Below are positions 47,550 through 60,561 of a stretch of DNA of 64,000 bases, in pieces; within the stretch, counting starts at the first letter, position 1; each line of letters starts with the position of its first letter. The stretch comes from Parasponia andersonii. Lineage: Eukaryota > Streptophyta > Magnoliopsida > Rosales > Cannabaceae. A program made the translations under genes and the position numbers. Below the pieces are notes generated by a model. It saw only the letters and a program-made list of their open reading frames with translations, was not told the DNA's origin and ran no database searches. Location of the stretch: NCBI GenBank assembly GCA_002914805.1, contig JXTB01000563.1:169724-233723 (forward strand). The letters are read 5' to 3'.

Positions 47550-49198
47550 TGTTAGAACTAGAATGTCTTAATGGATAAAAGTGTTTTCCACTTACACAAT
47601 AAAAGATGTTCAACATTTTCGTTATNNNNNNNNNNNNNNNNNNNNNNNNNNNNNNNNNNNNNNNNNNNNNNNNNNNNNNNNNNNNNNNNNNNNNNNNNNN
47701 NNNNNNNNNNNNNNNNNNNNNNNNNNNNNNNNNNNNNNNNNNNNNNNNNNNNNNNNNNNNNNNNNNNNNNNNNNNNNNNNNNNNNNNNNNNNNNNNNNNN
47801 NNNNNNNNNNNNNNNNNNNNNNNNNNNNNNNNNNNNNNNNNNNNNNNNNNNNNNNNNNNNNNNNNNNNNNNNNNNNNNNNNNNNNNNNNNNNNNNNNNNN
47901 NNNNNNNNNNNNNNNNNNNNNNNNNNNNNNNNNNNNNNNNNNNNNNNNNNNNNNNNNNNNNNNNNNNNNNNNNNNNNNNNNNNNNNNNNNNNNNNNNNNN
48001 NNNNNNNNNNNNNNNNNNNNNNNNNNNNNNNNNNNNNNNNNNNNNNNNNNNNNNNNNNNNNNNNNNNNNNNNNNNNNNNNNNNNNNNNNNNNNNNNNNNN
48101 NNNNNNNNNNNNNNNNNNNNNNNNNNNNNNNNNNNNNNNNNNNNNNNNNNNNNNNNNNNNNNNNNNNNNNNNNNNNNNNNNNNNNNNNNNNNNNNNNNNN
48201 NNNNNNNNNNNNNNNNNNNNNNNNNNNNNNNNNNNNNNNNNNNNNNNNNNNNNNNNNNNNNNNNNNNNNNNNNNNNNNNNNNNNNNNNNNNNNNNNNNNN
48301 NNNNNNNNNNNNNNNNNNNNNNNNNNNNNNNNNNNNNNNNNNNNNNNNNNNNNNNNNNNNNNNNNNNNNNNNNNNNNNNNNNNNNNNNNNNNNNNNNNNN
48401 NNNNNNNNNNNNNNNNNNNNNNNNNNNNNNNNNNNNNNNNNNNNNNNNNNNNNNNNNNNNNNNNNNNNNNNNNNNNNNNNNNNNNNNNNNNNNNNNNNNN
48501 NNNNNNNNNNNNNNNNNNNNNNNNNNNNNNNNNNNNNNNNNNNNNAATTGAATCATAATAAATTCTTGTACCACTTATGATTTTTTAGTTTTTATATTTT
48601 ATTATAAATCTATTTAATTTAGCATTTGACATAACAAATTGGTAATTTGTACTTTCACTTGCATAACAAGTAGGTATTAGAGCTTTATGTTTTTTGTTTG
48701 ATTTTAGGCCTGCTCTTTATCAGATTATATTTGATTTTTTTTGGCTTTGTTGATGATGACAAAATACAAAATTGCAAAATTTGACGAGGAAGAATATTTG
48801 TGAGTCTGAGTTTGATTATGCTCCTCACTAATTAGTTATATTTGAAGCAACATTTATATACTCTTTATCTATCGATTTGTTATCAGAAAATCTGACTATA
48901 TATGTCATGACTATATATGTCATGCCTACTCCCGATGATGTGCGCTGCATACCCATAAAATATAGTTGTATAGGTATGTAAGACATCTTTTATTAGTCGA
49001 TAGTAATTAAATTATTTAAATTCCAATAAGTAACCATAAATTATATATAATTTAACCATTCTTAAAAATCTTTAAATATTAAAAATCAGTTGTACAAACT
49101 ACAAACTATAACTTGGTGAATTTGTAATAATCAACATTTCAAGTCTTCGTACTTTCTCAATACAAATGAATGTCTTCCTTCTTCTACCTATGAATATA
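47550..49198 (+). mobile_element. Copia-4: 5-prime LTR and start of a Ty1/copia element, interrupted by the gap
   Basis: The LTR appears to start TGTTAGAACTAG at 47550. It enters the assembly gap and emerges at 48546. A primer site like that for tRNA-Met (TAGGTATTAGAGC) is at 48671-48683, and a gag-like start follows at 48753 with the pattern MMTKYKIAKFD typical of copia gag. Nothing recognisable follows from about 48800 to 49198. The element is broken and incomplete; a gypsy LTR begins at 49199. Confidence 0.65.
47626..48545. other. Assembly gap (920 N)
   Basis: A run of N, inside the presumed LTR of Copia-4. The reading frames of about 325 residues across it are meaningless. Confidence 1.
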
Positions 49199-52100
49199 TG
49201 TAACAACCCGATTTTTCGGACCATTGACTACTTACTTTCTTAGCTAACTTATTTAAAAGAGATATTTAGATACGAAAAATTCACGAATTTTTTTGAATGC
49301 TTTTATTTATTTTTTAGGAGATTTATATTCATAACTAACTATTAACTTAAATTTTGAAAATAAGAAAATTATTCTCAATAATTAAGTAACTTTTATTTAA
49401 ATTTATTTATAAACTTTTTATTAGTATGATTTAAATAATGCACAACAATAAAAGGCTCTCAGGTGTAGAGAGGGGTCACATACAGACAACTTAAGTCCCA
49501 AACTCTTCTTAGATAGTTTAGATCTTTGTGATAGAACCCTTTGTGTTTTGCATTTACTTAAATCAAAAAATTTTCTCTTTTAGGTCATTTGAAAAACATT
49601 TGATTAAATTATATTCAATCAAATACATTTTCAAGTTCAATTAATAAAATCATGCATTGCGAAATAAAATGCCAAGTTATAAGTATGTTTTCAAATAACA
49701 TCAAGCTTACATAATTAAAATTATTTGTCTCATAATAAAAACATATGCGGAAGTAATTTTAATAGCGGTATTCCATTGCCTATGCCTCACATTCATCCTC
49801 GCCTCGATTCCAGCTAACCCATCAATCAAATCAGAGGTATCATTTCTTTGGTACCTATAGCATAGATACTCGTAAAATGTGAGATAATTCTCACAAAATA
49901 TTTTACTTAAAAACAAATAATCTTTTATGAAAATTCGGTTATGTTGTTTTATAAAATCATTACTTTATACTTTATTATAAGATATTGTATCATGATTTTA
50001 TCTCATTCTTTATCACAAAGTCTTTTATCTTTTATATGGGCCCTGGTGTACATACTGAGTGCGCACTACCTAATGGGGAACTAGGGGAGCGACCCAACTG
50101 AAAACACCTATAGTCATAGTCTTAACATACTTTTCCTCGTAAATCCTCGCTTAGTGGAGGTTGGTCTTATTTTCCCTCGAATATCCTCACCTAGTAAAGA
50201 TTGGTATGATACCTTTAAATTCTTTATCTTATTTAGTCTTCTCTTAACATGAGTGGGTACGTTTCAATAACAAGCCCAAACTTATATTCTATTATCATAG
50301 CTTTTCTTTTGTTAAAGTATTTTTACATGATAACATTGTAAAGTAAGCATACATCATTTTTATAGCATAAGAAATATATCTTTATAGGCATACATTGTAC
50401 ATAAGCCATATAATAATAATATAAAGGCAAGTTAATACATGAAATAATTTCAAACATATCATACTACAAACATGAAAGATTTTCAAACCATCCATGCCAT
50501 AGGTAAAATTGTACTTACCTCGTAATATAATTGTCCTAGTTCCACTCGTTAATTACGCACGTCTAGGTCAAAGTTTTGCCCTGAGGTATACATACTCTAT
50601 TTGTTAGAGTAATTTAAAGTCACCTTATACTTTTTTTTAAAAACTTCTAATTACTTAGTGGGCTTAAAACATTCTTGACTCAATCTTGATTAAACATAAA
50701 ACTTCACATTTAAGAAATAATGTCATGTTATATTCATTGACTAATTTATACTTTCAACATAGATGGAGGAGATTTATTTCTCTTTCATTTTTATCATAGT
50801 TATCTTTTTAATCTATCAATAATTTGATTGTTGATTTAATTAATATCATCCTAAATCAGTTAAGTTTCCTTAATTATATTTCTTTTCATCAAATATTTTG
50901 AATTATTCTTGATTAATTTCTTTATTTGGAATTAAGGGTCATAATATGATAAGTGAGTCAAACACATTGATCGCTATATAGATTTAAAATCTAAAATCAT
51001 ACTTACATAAAATATTATTAGGCATTAATCGCACTTTTTAGACCCATCACTAAACTTAGGCTAATACAATTAGAGGCATACATTATTTATTTCTTATAAT
51101 TGATTTCATGTCTTAAATTTAAGTAAATTTTTTCTTATAATTGATTTCATGTCTTAAATTTAAGTAAATTTTTTCTTATCCCAATTAGAGATCTAAAATG
51201 AAATTTTCTATTTATTCTTATTCCAAATTTCCAATCCAAATTTCAAGATTTATAATTTATATTTTTGCCCATAATCTTAAGATATCTAACATTTATGCCC
51301 TCAATGATAAATATTGAGTTATAGCTTATATTTTTGTTAAAGATTCTTCATTTATTTACTTACACTTTAATATGGTCTTAAAATTGCCTAAAATATCTTT
51401 CTCACATATTTGACCTATATTTTCTAAAAATTACACTTTTGACCCTAATTCTCAAAGTTTTGGCATTTTAGTCATTTCAACTTTTGAGCAAATACCTTTA
51501 ATTTTTGGAAAGTATTTTTAATGGGTAAAAATCTGTTATTAAGGTTCTAAGTCTAAATTATTAAGCTTGGTTCATTTTCATGAATATTTTGTTTTAGGGT
51601 TTTACACTTAAAAATCTTCTACTTTTGTGTTTAGTCATTTTGATTTTACTATTATTATTATTATTATTTAGCCTTTATTATAATGAAGTATTCATGTATA
51701 GAGGCTTTAAAAATCAACAAAATAAGTCTAAATATAATATAAATTATATAACATCGAAAGTAGATTAAATATATTATTACTCATTTATTCTTTTATAGAA
51801 TTTATTTAAACACATAACAAGCAAGATGAGAATATTTACCTTCTAAGCTTGAATCTTCTATCTTACTTCTCCACTACAAAATTATGTGTACTTTTTTCTT
51901 GATTATAATTCTAAATTTCTAGAGTCAATAGGTTAAACATTATAGCTCTTGTAGATTTAGAAGAAAGTGAGGTAGAAAAAGTTTTTTTTTCATGAAAGGA
52001 TAGTTGGAAAAATGAAAATAGTATTGGTTAAGCAATTGGAAGGTCAAATATAGATTTATATTGCCAAATGAATGATCTATTTATAGGCCATTCATAAGAA

Positions 52101-53044
52101 GTATCTAATAATACACACTTTCACATTCCATCAAATAATCCAAGCACCATTTTTACCATTTTGTCAATATATCTTCTTTTCCTACTCTATTACCTTATCT
52201 TTTACTTTATTTTTTACTCATCTACTATTTTTGTCTCTAATCTTTCTTCTTTTTCAATTATTTGGAATCCAATAGTACTAGCTCCCAAAGAAATTCTCCA
52301 CCATATTAATCTTTTTCATACCTTTTGAATTATTTTGGAGACAAAAGCTACTAATTACTTTTGTCTATGTCTTATACTTTGAATTATGGCCATTAATTTC
52401 CAAAAAACATTTCCATTATCATTTTCCTTTTCCTTACCATTCGAATTATTTTAAAGACATCCTTTTTCCTATCTTTTGAATTATTTTAGAAATAAAGGCT
52501 ATCAATTAGTTTTGTCTATATTTTTATTTTTTTGAATTATCTACTAATTTTATCCTTTTCCTTTTCTATTCCACTAATTTATAGTTATTACCTTCCTAAT
52601 GTAAAACCTCACTACTCTTCATCTTTTTTTACAACTTATTTTCCACACTTAGATTGATTTGTGTACTTAATTCTTTATATACTTAAAATCCTAGCCATTC
52701 AAATTATGGTATGGTACTATTTTGTTGCAAATATTAACTTTAGGTTATAAAATGTAACAATTTTTAATGTGACATAAACATGTCACATTCTTAATTAGGT
52801 TATATTAATATATATAATATAATCTTTGTAGAATCACTTTATTATTATGGAAAACTAACTTAGAATTTCTAAGTTAAAACCAGGAATAACTATGGTTTTC
52901 TCACTTAATAAAATTTAACATTAAAATAATACTACAGACATAATTTCGAGTATTTGCGAATGTAAACTTATTAAAGTTCGGCACTAAGTTTATTAATAAT
53001 AATTCTACTAAGATTGTAAGTCTAAGGATTCCTAGGGGGTTACA
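49199..53044 (-). repeat. Gypsy LTR, 3.8 kb, second copy
   Basis: Same family as 22933-26752. It starts TGTAACAACCCG at 49199 and ends GGGGGTTACA at 53044, so the minus strand reads TGTAACCCCC...GTTACA. A TATA-like CTATAAATAG (minus strand) is at 52077-52086. Flanks are ATATA (49194-49198) and ATGTC (53045-53049), which do not match. So it is a lone LTR without a clear target duplication, either from recombination between two elements or from decay of the flanks. Confidence 0.85.
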
Positions 53045-54028
53045 ATGTCAATGCATCCCAATTACTGAAATAAGTACTTCCGTAATGAACCTTTTTAACT
53101 AACAATGTTAAATCTGGAAGGAAAAAAATAAATGGGTGAGCTAGAAGTCCTGTAAGTAACCAGTAACTTTAACTAGTTAGATCAAATATATATAACAAAA
53201 AATCATTAACAAATATTTTTCAGAACAAATTGGTTTCAGAAATCAGTAATTTTGAAAATAATCAAATCAAGTTGTATGGTAAACAATTTAACAAAATCAA
53301 GTAATAAGTTTCAAAATCAATCTTTGAATCTCATTTAGTTAATAATAATTTCAATTATATCTCTCAGTAGTTTTTGGTGACTATAGCCATACTTTATCCC
53401 TATAACTAGGTCCACAAATAACCCTTGTAACCAAGTCCAAATCTGCCATAATTAAACCCTGTACCCGGATCCGAATCTGCTATATTTAACCCCTATAGCT
53501 AGGTATATATTCAGTATATATTGTCCACATATAACCTATGTAGATTAGGTCTACATTATATAGTCACTGAAAAGAGATTCAAAACGTATCCATATATTAT
53601 AACAATTTAGAATCAATTTCACTTTTCTCATTAAACATTTGCTAAATATGAGTTTAGTAGAAACAATAAAAAAAAACTTTAATTTTTGATAAGGAAAGCT
53701 ACTAGAAAAGATAAAAATTTATTTATCTCATTTTTTTTTGCCTATTTAATTAAAATAATCAACATAACCTCTCAAATACTTATTATCATGTAAGTTATAA
53801 ATAAATTTCAAAACAATAAAATCATATGCTAATTACATTAAAAAAAACTACTTACTACCCTTGTACTTTCTAAGATACAACTCTACTTTTCACAAATAAC
53901 CTCAATTTCCAAGATTCACAATATTTCTAACCTATCTCTAAAAGTCACCAAACTCGAGGGTAAGTTCTAGAACTGATTGCATCCTAAAAGTGCTAAGAAT
54001 GCAGTTGTGAGGTCTATAAATAAAACGT
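53045..54028. repeat. Fragment of another gypsy-type LTR
   Basis: A block with GGGTGAGCTAGAAGTCC and repeated CCCTGTA(C/A)C..(G/A)(G/A)(A/G)TCC motifs. Such blocks are common near the 3-prime part of chromovirus LTRs. Neither terminus is recognised and no partner exists in the window, so the assignment rests on style of sequence only. It contains the degenerate tandem repeat at 53393-53510. Confidence 0.4.
53393..53510. repeat. Degenerate tandem repeat, about 35 bp, three to four units
   Basis: Units begin with CCCTATAACTAGGTCC, CCCTTGTAACCAAGTCC, CCCTGTACCCGGATCC and CCCCTATAGCTAGG, each followed by an AAT(C/A)TGC or AT-rich spacer. Confidence 0.55.
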
Positions 54029-55440
54029 TCCTTATCTTAACTATATCACTATATAGGTCAAAATAGGAAGTACTATTCTTTTATAAACTATACCTTTAAT
54101 TTTGTTTAAAAAAATGGGCCAATTTCAACATTTCAAACTTTAAAACTAAAGAAACTGAAGGGCATTACTTTCTAAAGGTGCTCTTACAAAATGTACAACT
54201 AAAAAGTTCTTATCAGTTTATCTTGCCATCAACAGTAATATTTATAACACATCAAAATATCGAAATACAAAGAAAATATCTCCTCACCTGCATCATATCT
54301 TCCCACAAGTCAAGCTCATCTACATCTGTATGATCATAGTGACAAGAAAGCATACTAGCTAACCAACAACTCTATACATCATATATCTCCTTACCTACAT
54401 TACAAGAACTAAATGAGCAACATGTTTTATGCATAAATTTCACTGAAACTCCCATTGTACTCTTTCTTTTATAACTTTTATTTTAATGCACTTTTCTTAG
54501 AAAACGTTTCTTTATAGGGCCCTTGAATACACTACAAAGTCGCGGTAGTCAGTAGGCTATACTTACCTATGTAGGAAGGAAACACATGGTCAATACGAAC
54601 CATAACTATTCAACACAGACTGACTAGGTAATGCACCTAATAAATCTCATAGTACAATGCTCAGACCTAGCAGTCGGTAAGCCATGCCCACCTATGCGGG
54701 AAGGATGTCTGTGCAAATTATACCTACCTAAAGTAGATAGACTAAATAATGTACTTAAAATATATCTCGTAAAATTCAGTACAATGGTACTACTTTAAAT
54801 CCAATGCATGGAAAACTTCACTCTTTTAAAAATCATGCTTAAATGATCATGTCATACTTATGTCTTTTATGAATTGAACAATAACTACATAAATAATATA
54901 TAATTGATATATTATACATAAGTATGTAGGAAAACATCTTATATCTACTAATGTTCTTATGATGGAGTTAAAATAAATCTTTACTTACCTTATGTCTAAT
55001 AGAAAAGATAGTGAAAAGGATCAGTATCCTCTGTGGCAAGGTATGCAGAAGACCTGATATCAATTTTATTATTAGAATGATCACTACAATGTAAAATGCT
55101 TAAAAAAAATGACCACAAGACTGAAATTATAACTTTCACAAAATCAAGAAACTTAATCACAATATGAACCGAAAACATACAAGTAAGATGAGGTATATAG
55201 TAGCCAATAACTAGCATTGAAAACTGATTAAAATCATCAAAACATGAATGCTAGTTCTTTAGTACAAAAATGATCCAAAATGGCACATACTTTCGTAAAA
55301 ACTAGTCCATTTGATTCTAAATGGTACCATTTGGTTTTGGACAGTACCTTTCCTATTTTTAGGATATTCCCACATCTCTTAAATCTTGGTTTAGACCTGC
55401 AATAAAAATTGACAAATCAATTCCCACATATACACATCAA
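54029..55440. repeat. Partial copy of the 27720-30408 LTR family
   Basis: Aligns with about 27735-29030 (for example TTAACTATAT.ACTAT near 54040 and 27738), including the internal 125-bp duplication. Similarity fades at about 55440, and the family's other end is not found. 55441-55620 is AT-rich and unassigned. Confidence 0.75.
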
Positions 55441-55620
55441 AGAAGATCACTTAGAATGACATAAGCACACTTGAACTCTGTTTTGGTTTAAACAAAGTTT
55501 AAAACCACTTTTATACTTATGTGTCATCACTAATAGCTACTAAATGAGTGTAATAAATAATAGAATCAATAAAATATACACTCTATATTTAAGAAATTAG
55601 ATTACAAATGTAGAAAACAT

Positions 55621-57353
55621 CAAGTTTTATAATCTATCTTTTTACCCATAATCTTAAGATTTCTAATATTTATGTCCTCTAATGGTAAATATTGAGTTAT
55701 AGCTTATCATTTTCTTAAAGATTCTTTCTTTATTTACTTTTACAATTTAATATAGTCTTAAAACTACCTGAAATATCTTTCTCATATATTTGACCTATAT
55801 TTTGTCAAAATTACACTTTTGACCCAAATACTCAAAGTTTTGGCATTTTAGTCCTTTCAACTTTTAAGCAAACATCTTTAATTTTTTGAAAGCATTTTTA
55901 ATGGGTAAAAATCTTTTCTTAAGGAACTAAGTCTAGATCATTAAGCTTGGTTCACTTTTATGAATATTTTATTTGAGGGTCTTACACTCAAAAGTCTTCC
56001 ACTTTTGTGTTTAGTTATTTTGATTTTACTATTATTATTATGAAGTATTCATATTTAGAGCCTTAAGAAATCAACAAAATAAGTCTAAACGTAATCTAAA
56101 TTATATAACATCTAAAGTAGATCAAATATGTTATTGCCCATTTATTCTTTTATAGAATCTATTTAAATATATAACAAGCAAGGTGAGGGAATATTTGCCT
56201 TCTAAGCTTGAATATTCTTTCTTACATTTCCACCACAAAACTAGGTGCTCTCTTCTTTTGATTATAATTCTTAATTCTTAGAGTCGACAGGTAAAATATT
56301 ATATCTCTTATAGATTTGGAAAAAAGTGAGGTAGAAAGAGTTTTTTTTTTTTTTTAAAGAAAGGATTATTGGAAAAATGAAGGTAGTTTTGGCTAAGCAA
56401 CTGGAAGGTTAAGTATGGATTTGCATTGCCAAATGAAGGATCTATTTATAGACTATCCATAGGAGGTATCCAATAATACACACTTTCACATTCTATCAAA
56501 TAATCCAGGCACCATTATTACCAATTTGTCAATATATCTTCTTTTCCTACTCCATTACCTTATCTTTTACTTTATTTTTTACTCATCCACTATTTTTGTC
56601 TGTAATTTTTCTTCTTTTTCAATTATTTGGAATCCAATACTACTAGCTCCCAAAGAAAATCTCTACTATATTAATATTTTTCATACCTTTTGAATTAGTT
56701 TGGAGACAAAAACTACTAATTAGTTTTGTCTATATCTTCCACTTTGAATTATGGCCACTAATTTCTAAAGAATATTTCCATTATTATCTTCCTTTTTCCT
56801 ACTTTTTGAATTATTTTAGACGCAAAAGCTATCAATTAGTTTTGTCTATATTTTCCTTTTTTAGAATTACCCACTAACATTATCCATTTTCTTTTCTATT
56901 CCATTAATTTAAAGTTATTACCTTTCTAAGATAAAACTTCACTACTCTTCATCTTTTTCTAATAATTATTTTCTACTCTTAGATTGTTTTTTCTACTTAA
57001 TTCTTTATATACTTATGGCATGGTACTATTTTGGTGTAACCATTAACTTTAGGTTATAAAATGTAACAATTTTTAATGTGACATAAACATGTCATATTCT
57101 TAATTAGGTTATATTAATGTACATAATATAATCTTAATAGAATCAATTTATTATTAAGGAAAACTAACTTATAATTTCTAAGTTAAAACATGGAATAAAT
57201 ATGATTTTCTCACGTAATAAAATTTAACATTAAAATAATGCTACACACATAATTTGAAGTATTTGCGAACGTTAACTTATTGAAATTTGATACTAAGTTT
57301 GTTAATAATAATTCTACTAAGATTGGAAATCTAGGGATTCTTAGGGGATTACA
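55621..57353 (-). repeat. Partial 3-prime LTR of Gypsy-3 (3.8-kb LTR family)
   Basis: Aligns with 51246-53044. On the minus strand it starts TGTAATCCCC at 57353, directly beside a purine tract (minus strand TCGGGGAGAT, 57354-57363) and then pol, which fixes it as the 3-prime LTR of the minus-strand element to its right and ties the whole 3.8-kb LTR family to that gypsy type. A TATA-like element is at 56442-56451. Confidence 0.85.
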
Positions 57354-59390
57354 ATCTCCCCGACTTATAAAATTTTTGTCCTCTAAAATTAAAATAATTC
57401 TGGGTACTTTTCCTTCATCTCTTCTTCTTGTTCCCAAGTAGTCTTTTCGATCTTGTGGTTTTGCCACAATACCTTAACTAAAGGTATGGTCTTGTTTCTA
57501 AGAGTCTTTTCTTCACGAGCCAAAATCTTCATTGGTTTCTCCTTGTATGTCAAGTCATTGTGAACTTCAACAGGTTCATGCTTCAAAATATATGACGGGC
57601 CTGAGATGTATTTCTTCAGTATGGACACGTGGAACACGTTATATACTGATGCTAATTTAGGCAGTAAAGCTAACTTATAGGCTACTTTGCCAGTATGTTA
57701 TAAAATTTTGAATGGTCCGATGTATCTTGGACTCAACTTTCCTCTCTTTCCAAACCACATTACTCCCTTTATTGGTGCTATTTTGAGAAAAACTACGTCT
57801 CTTACTTGGAATTCTAATGGACTTCTCTGCTTGTCTGCATAGCTTTCCTATCTACTCTGAGCAGTTTCCATCCTTTTCCTGATTTTTTGTATAGCTTCAG
57901 TGGTTTCGTTCATGAAATCAGTGATTTCTAAATGTTTCTTCCTAGGTTCAAATAAATAGATTGGAGATCTACATCTTCTTCCATAAAGTGCTTCATAAGG
58001 TGCTGCCTTGATAGAGGCCTGATAGCTATTATTGTAAGAGAACTCTATCAATAGAAGCTTCTTATTCCATACTCCTTTAAAGTCCATGACACATACCCTA
58101 AGCATCTAAAGTTTGGATGGTTCGTTCTGACTGCCCATCAGTTTGAGGATAGAAAATTGTGCTATAATTTAGCTTTATACCTAAGGCTTGTTGGACTTTT
58201 CTCCAAAACGTGGAGGTAAATTGACTGTCGCGATCAGAAATGATATTTTGTGGTAGTCTATGTAGCCTGACTATCTCAGCCACGTATAATTGAACTTACT
58301 TTTCCAATGAGTAAGTGATTTTCATCAGTAGAAAGTATGCTGATTTAGTTAGTCGATCTATAATCACCTATATTATATCTTACCTTTCTGGCATCTTGGT
58401 AATCCAACCACAAAATCCATAGCAATTTTCTCCCATTTTTCACTCTCGAATTTCAATTGGTTGCAATTCTCTAGGAGGCCACTTATATTCAGCTTTGACT
58501 TATGACATGTCAAGCACCTTTGTATGTTCTTAGCAACATCGGTTTTGATTCCATTCTACAAAAAGTGTTCCTTTAGATCCTTATACATCTTTGTCGCACC
58601 AGGATGGATAGAATAAGGGGACTCGTGTGCCTCAAAAAGGATCTAATTCTTCATTTTGGCATCATTGAGTACGCAAAATCTATCATTAAGTTTGAGAATT
58701 CCGTCAGAAGAAAGACTGAACTCGATTAATTTTCCTTCTACAATGTCTTCCTTAATTCGTACTAAGACACGATTGAGCTCTTGGGTTTCCTTCATGTTTT
58801 CAAAAATATTTGGTTTAAGAGTTAATATAGACAATTTACCTATTAACTCCAAACTGACGTCATTTATATCTTCTTGTAAGGGCTTAGGTAAGGCTTTTAT
58901 TGACATCAGAGTTGAAATCATTTTTCTGCTTAACGCATCTGCAACCCTATTTGCCTTACCTGGGTGGTATAAGATTTCACAATCATAATCCTTCACTAAC
59001 TCAAGCCATCTATGCTACCTCATGTTCAACTGTTTTTGAGTGAAAATGTACTTCAGGCTTTTATGGTCGATGTAGATTCGACATTGAGCCCCGTATAAGT
59101 AATGTCACCAAAGATTGAGAGCAAATACTACAGCAGTAAGTTCTAGATCATGAGTTGGGTAGTTTTTCTCGTGTTCCTTTAGTTGTTAAGAACCATATAC
59201 CATGATCTTTCCATTTTGCATTAATACTGCTCCTAGTCCCAGCTTCTATGCATCACTATAAATGTCAAACGGTCCTTCGTTTGATAGGATGGTAAGTATA
59301 GGTGTACTGGTAAGCCTATTCTTCAACTCTTTGAAGCTTTCTTCACACTTCTCCATCCATTCGTATTTCTTCTCTTCTCCGTCCATAGTT
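57354..59390 (-). pseudogene. Gypsy-3 pol fossil, chromovirus type (RNase H, integrase, chromodomain-like end)
   Basis: Minus-strand remnants in order: RNase H (about 58900-59390, ending ILYHPGKANRVADALSRK), integrase zinc-binding region and core (about 57850-58640, with SDRDSQFTSTFW, YPQTDGQSERT, YEALYGRRCRSP) and a C-terminal part (57389-57637) with VFHVS-type start, LRNKTIPLVKVLWQNH and ATWEQEEEMKEKYPELF-like end. That C-terminus is characteristic of chromoviruses of the Tekay/Del kind, which carry a degenerate chromodomain. Broken in many places. Upstream parts (gag, protease, most of reverse transcriptase) are not in the window. Confidence 0.88.
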
Positions 59391-60560
59391 TGTGTATATG
59401 AGCATTTTGATGTTGTAGTTTTTTAAGAGAGAATTTTGAATTTGTTTTGTCTCTATATATTATAAATGACTATATGAGAGGTCTACTATATATGTATATA
59501 TGTATATATGTTAAACTATATGTATAATTATTGGTAGAATTTTTCTATTGTTTCTAGAAAGTTTAAAAGGTTTTAATTTTCCACTATTTTATTCATCTTA
59601 GTCTAGTAACATCTTTCGATTTCATAAAATATTTATACAAATACCTCATACGTGCGTATGTGAAATTGGAAGATATTACAGTTGGTATCAGAGCTTGTGT
59701 CTTAAAATGATTCTGAATACCGTTCATATACACACGTCAGGTAAGAAAGAATGTCTCACTCCTCTGTAAGTGTTTGATATATATTTTAATATCTGTTATA
59801 GTTTTTCTTAATTACCATTATATTATGGTGATGATTATGATTATCTATAATTGGAGGTATAGATTCTAGATATCAAGATAGCAGTATAGTGACTAGTCGG
59901 AGTCAAAACAATATCAGTAAGGGTGCATTTTCTTCACATGTCGTAATCAAGTTGAACAACTAGCATCTTTGATACAAAACATATTGGAGCAGTGTATTAG
60001 ATAAGGAAATCAATCTAACCCTCCATTACTACCACCTCAAGAGAGACTGGATATAGTGAAAGTACTAGCGAAAGATTTAGAAAACTTTAGCCTCCAATCT
60101 TTGATGGTAGTGTTGATCCAATACTGGTTGAGCAGTAGATTAGGACCACCAAGCATATACTGGCTTATGCCAAGTTTTTTGATACTGATAAGGTTCCTTG
60201 TGCTAGTTTTATGTTGAGACATCATGCTGAATACTAGTGGAATACTATAAGCACTATTCACGATGTAACTACTATGACTTAAGAGCAGTTTAGGGAGTTG
60301 TTCTATAGAAAGTATTTTACTGATGATGCCATTAAAGCTGCTTAATACATGCACAAGAGGATGAGCATTCATGGGGGCTTAGAGGAACTCAAAAGAAGCA
60401 ATCACATGACTTATTAAGCTTACCAAAGAGGCTGATCATAAGACTTAGAGCCAAGAGATTCAAAGAGGTGTTAAATAAGCTAATTTAACATATTACAAAG
60501 ATGGCTAGTATATGGAGGCCTGATATAAACCCAAATCATATCCTAAAGGAGTCTAGTCAC
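59391..60560 (+). mobile_element. Gypsy-4: partial LTR, primer site and gag fossil
   Basis: Plus strand. An LTR end, AGATATTACA, at 59680 is followed by a near-perfect tRNA-Met primer site TGGTATCAGAGC at 59683-59694. Gag-type sequence follows at about 59930-60430, recognisable from PPIFDG-, VEQW- and FRELFYRKYF-type patterns of the gypsy gag. It joins Gypsy-3 head to head near 59390. 60430-60560 is unassigned. Broken and incomplete. Confidence 0.7.
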
Positions 60561-60561
60561 T

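Noticed and set aside
47558-48580. Reading frames of about 325-338 residues
   Set aside because: They cross the run of N and contain almost only unknown residues.
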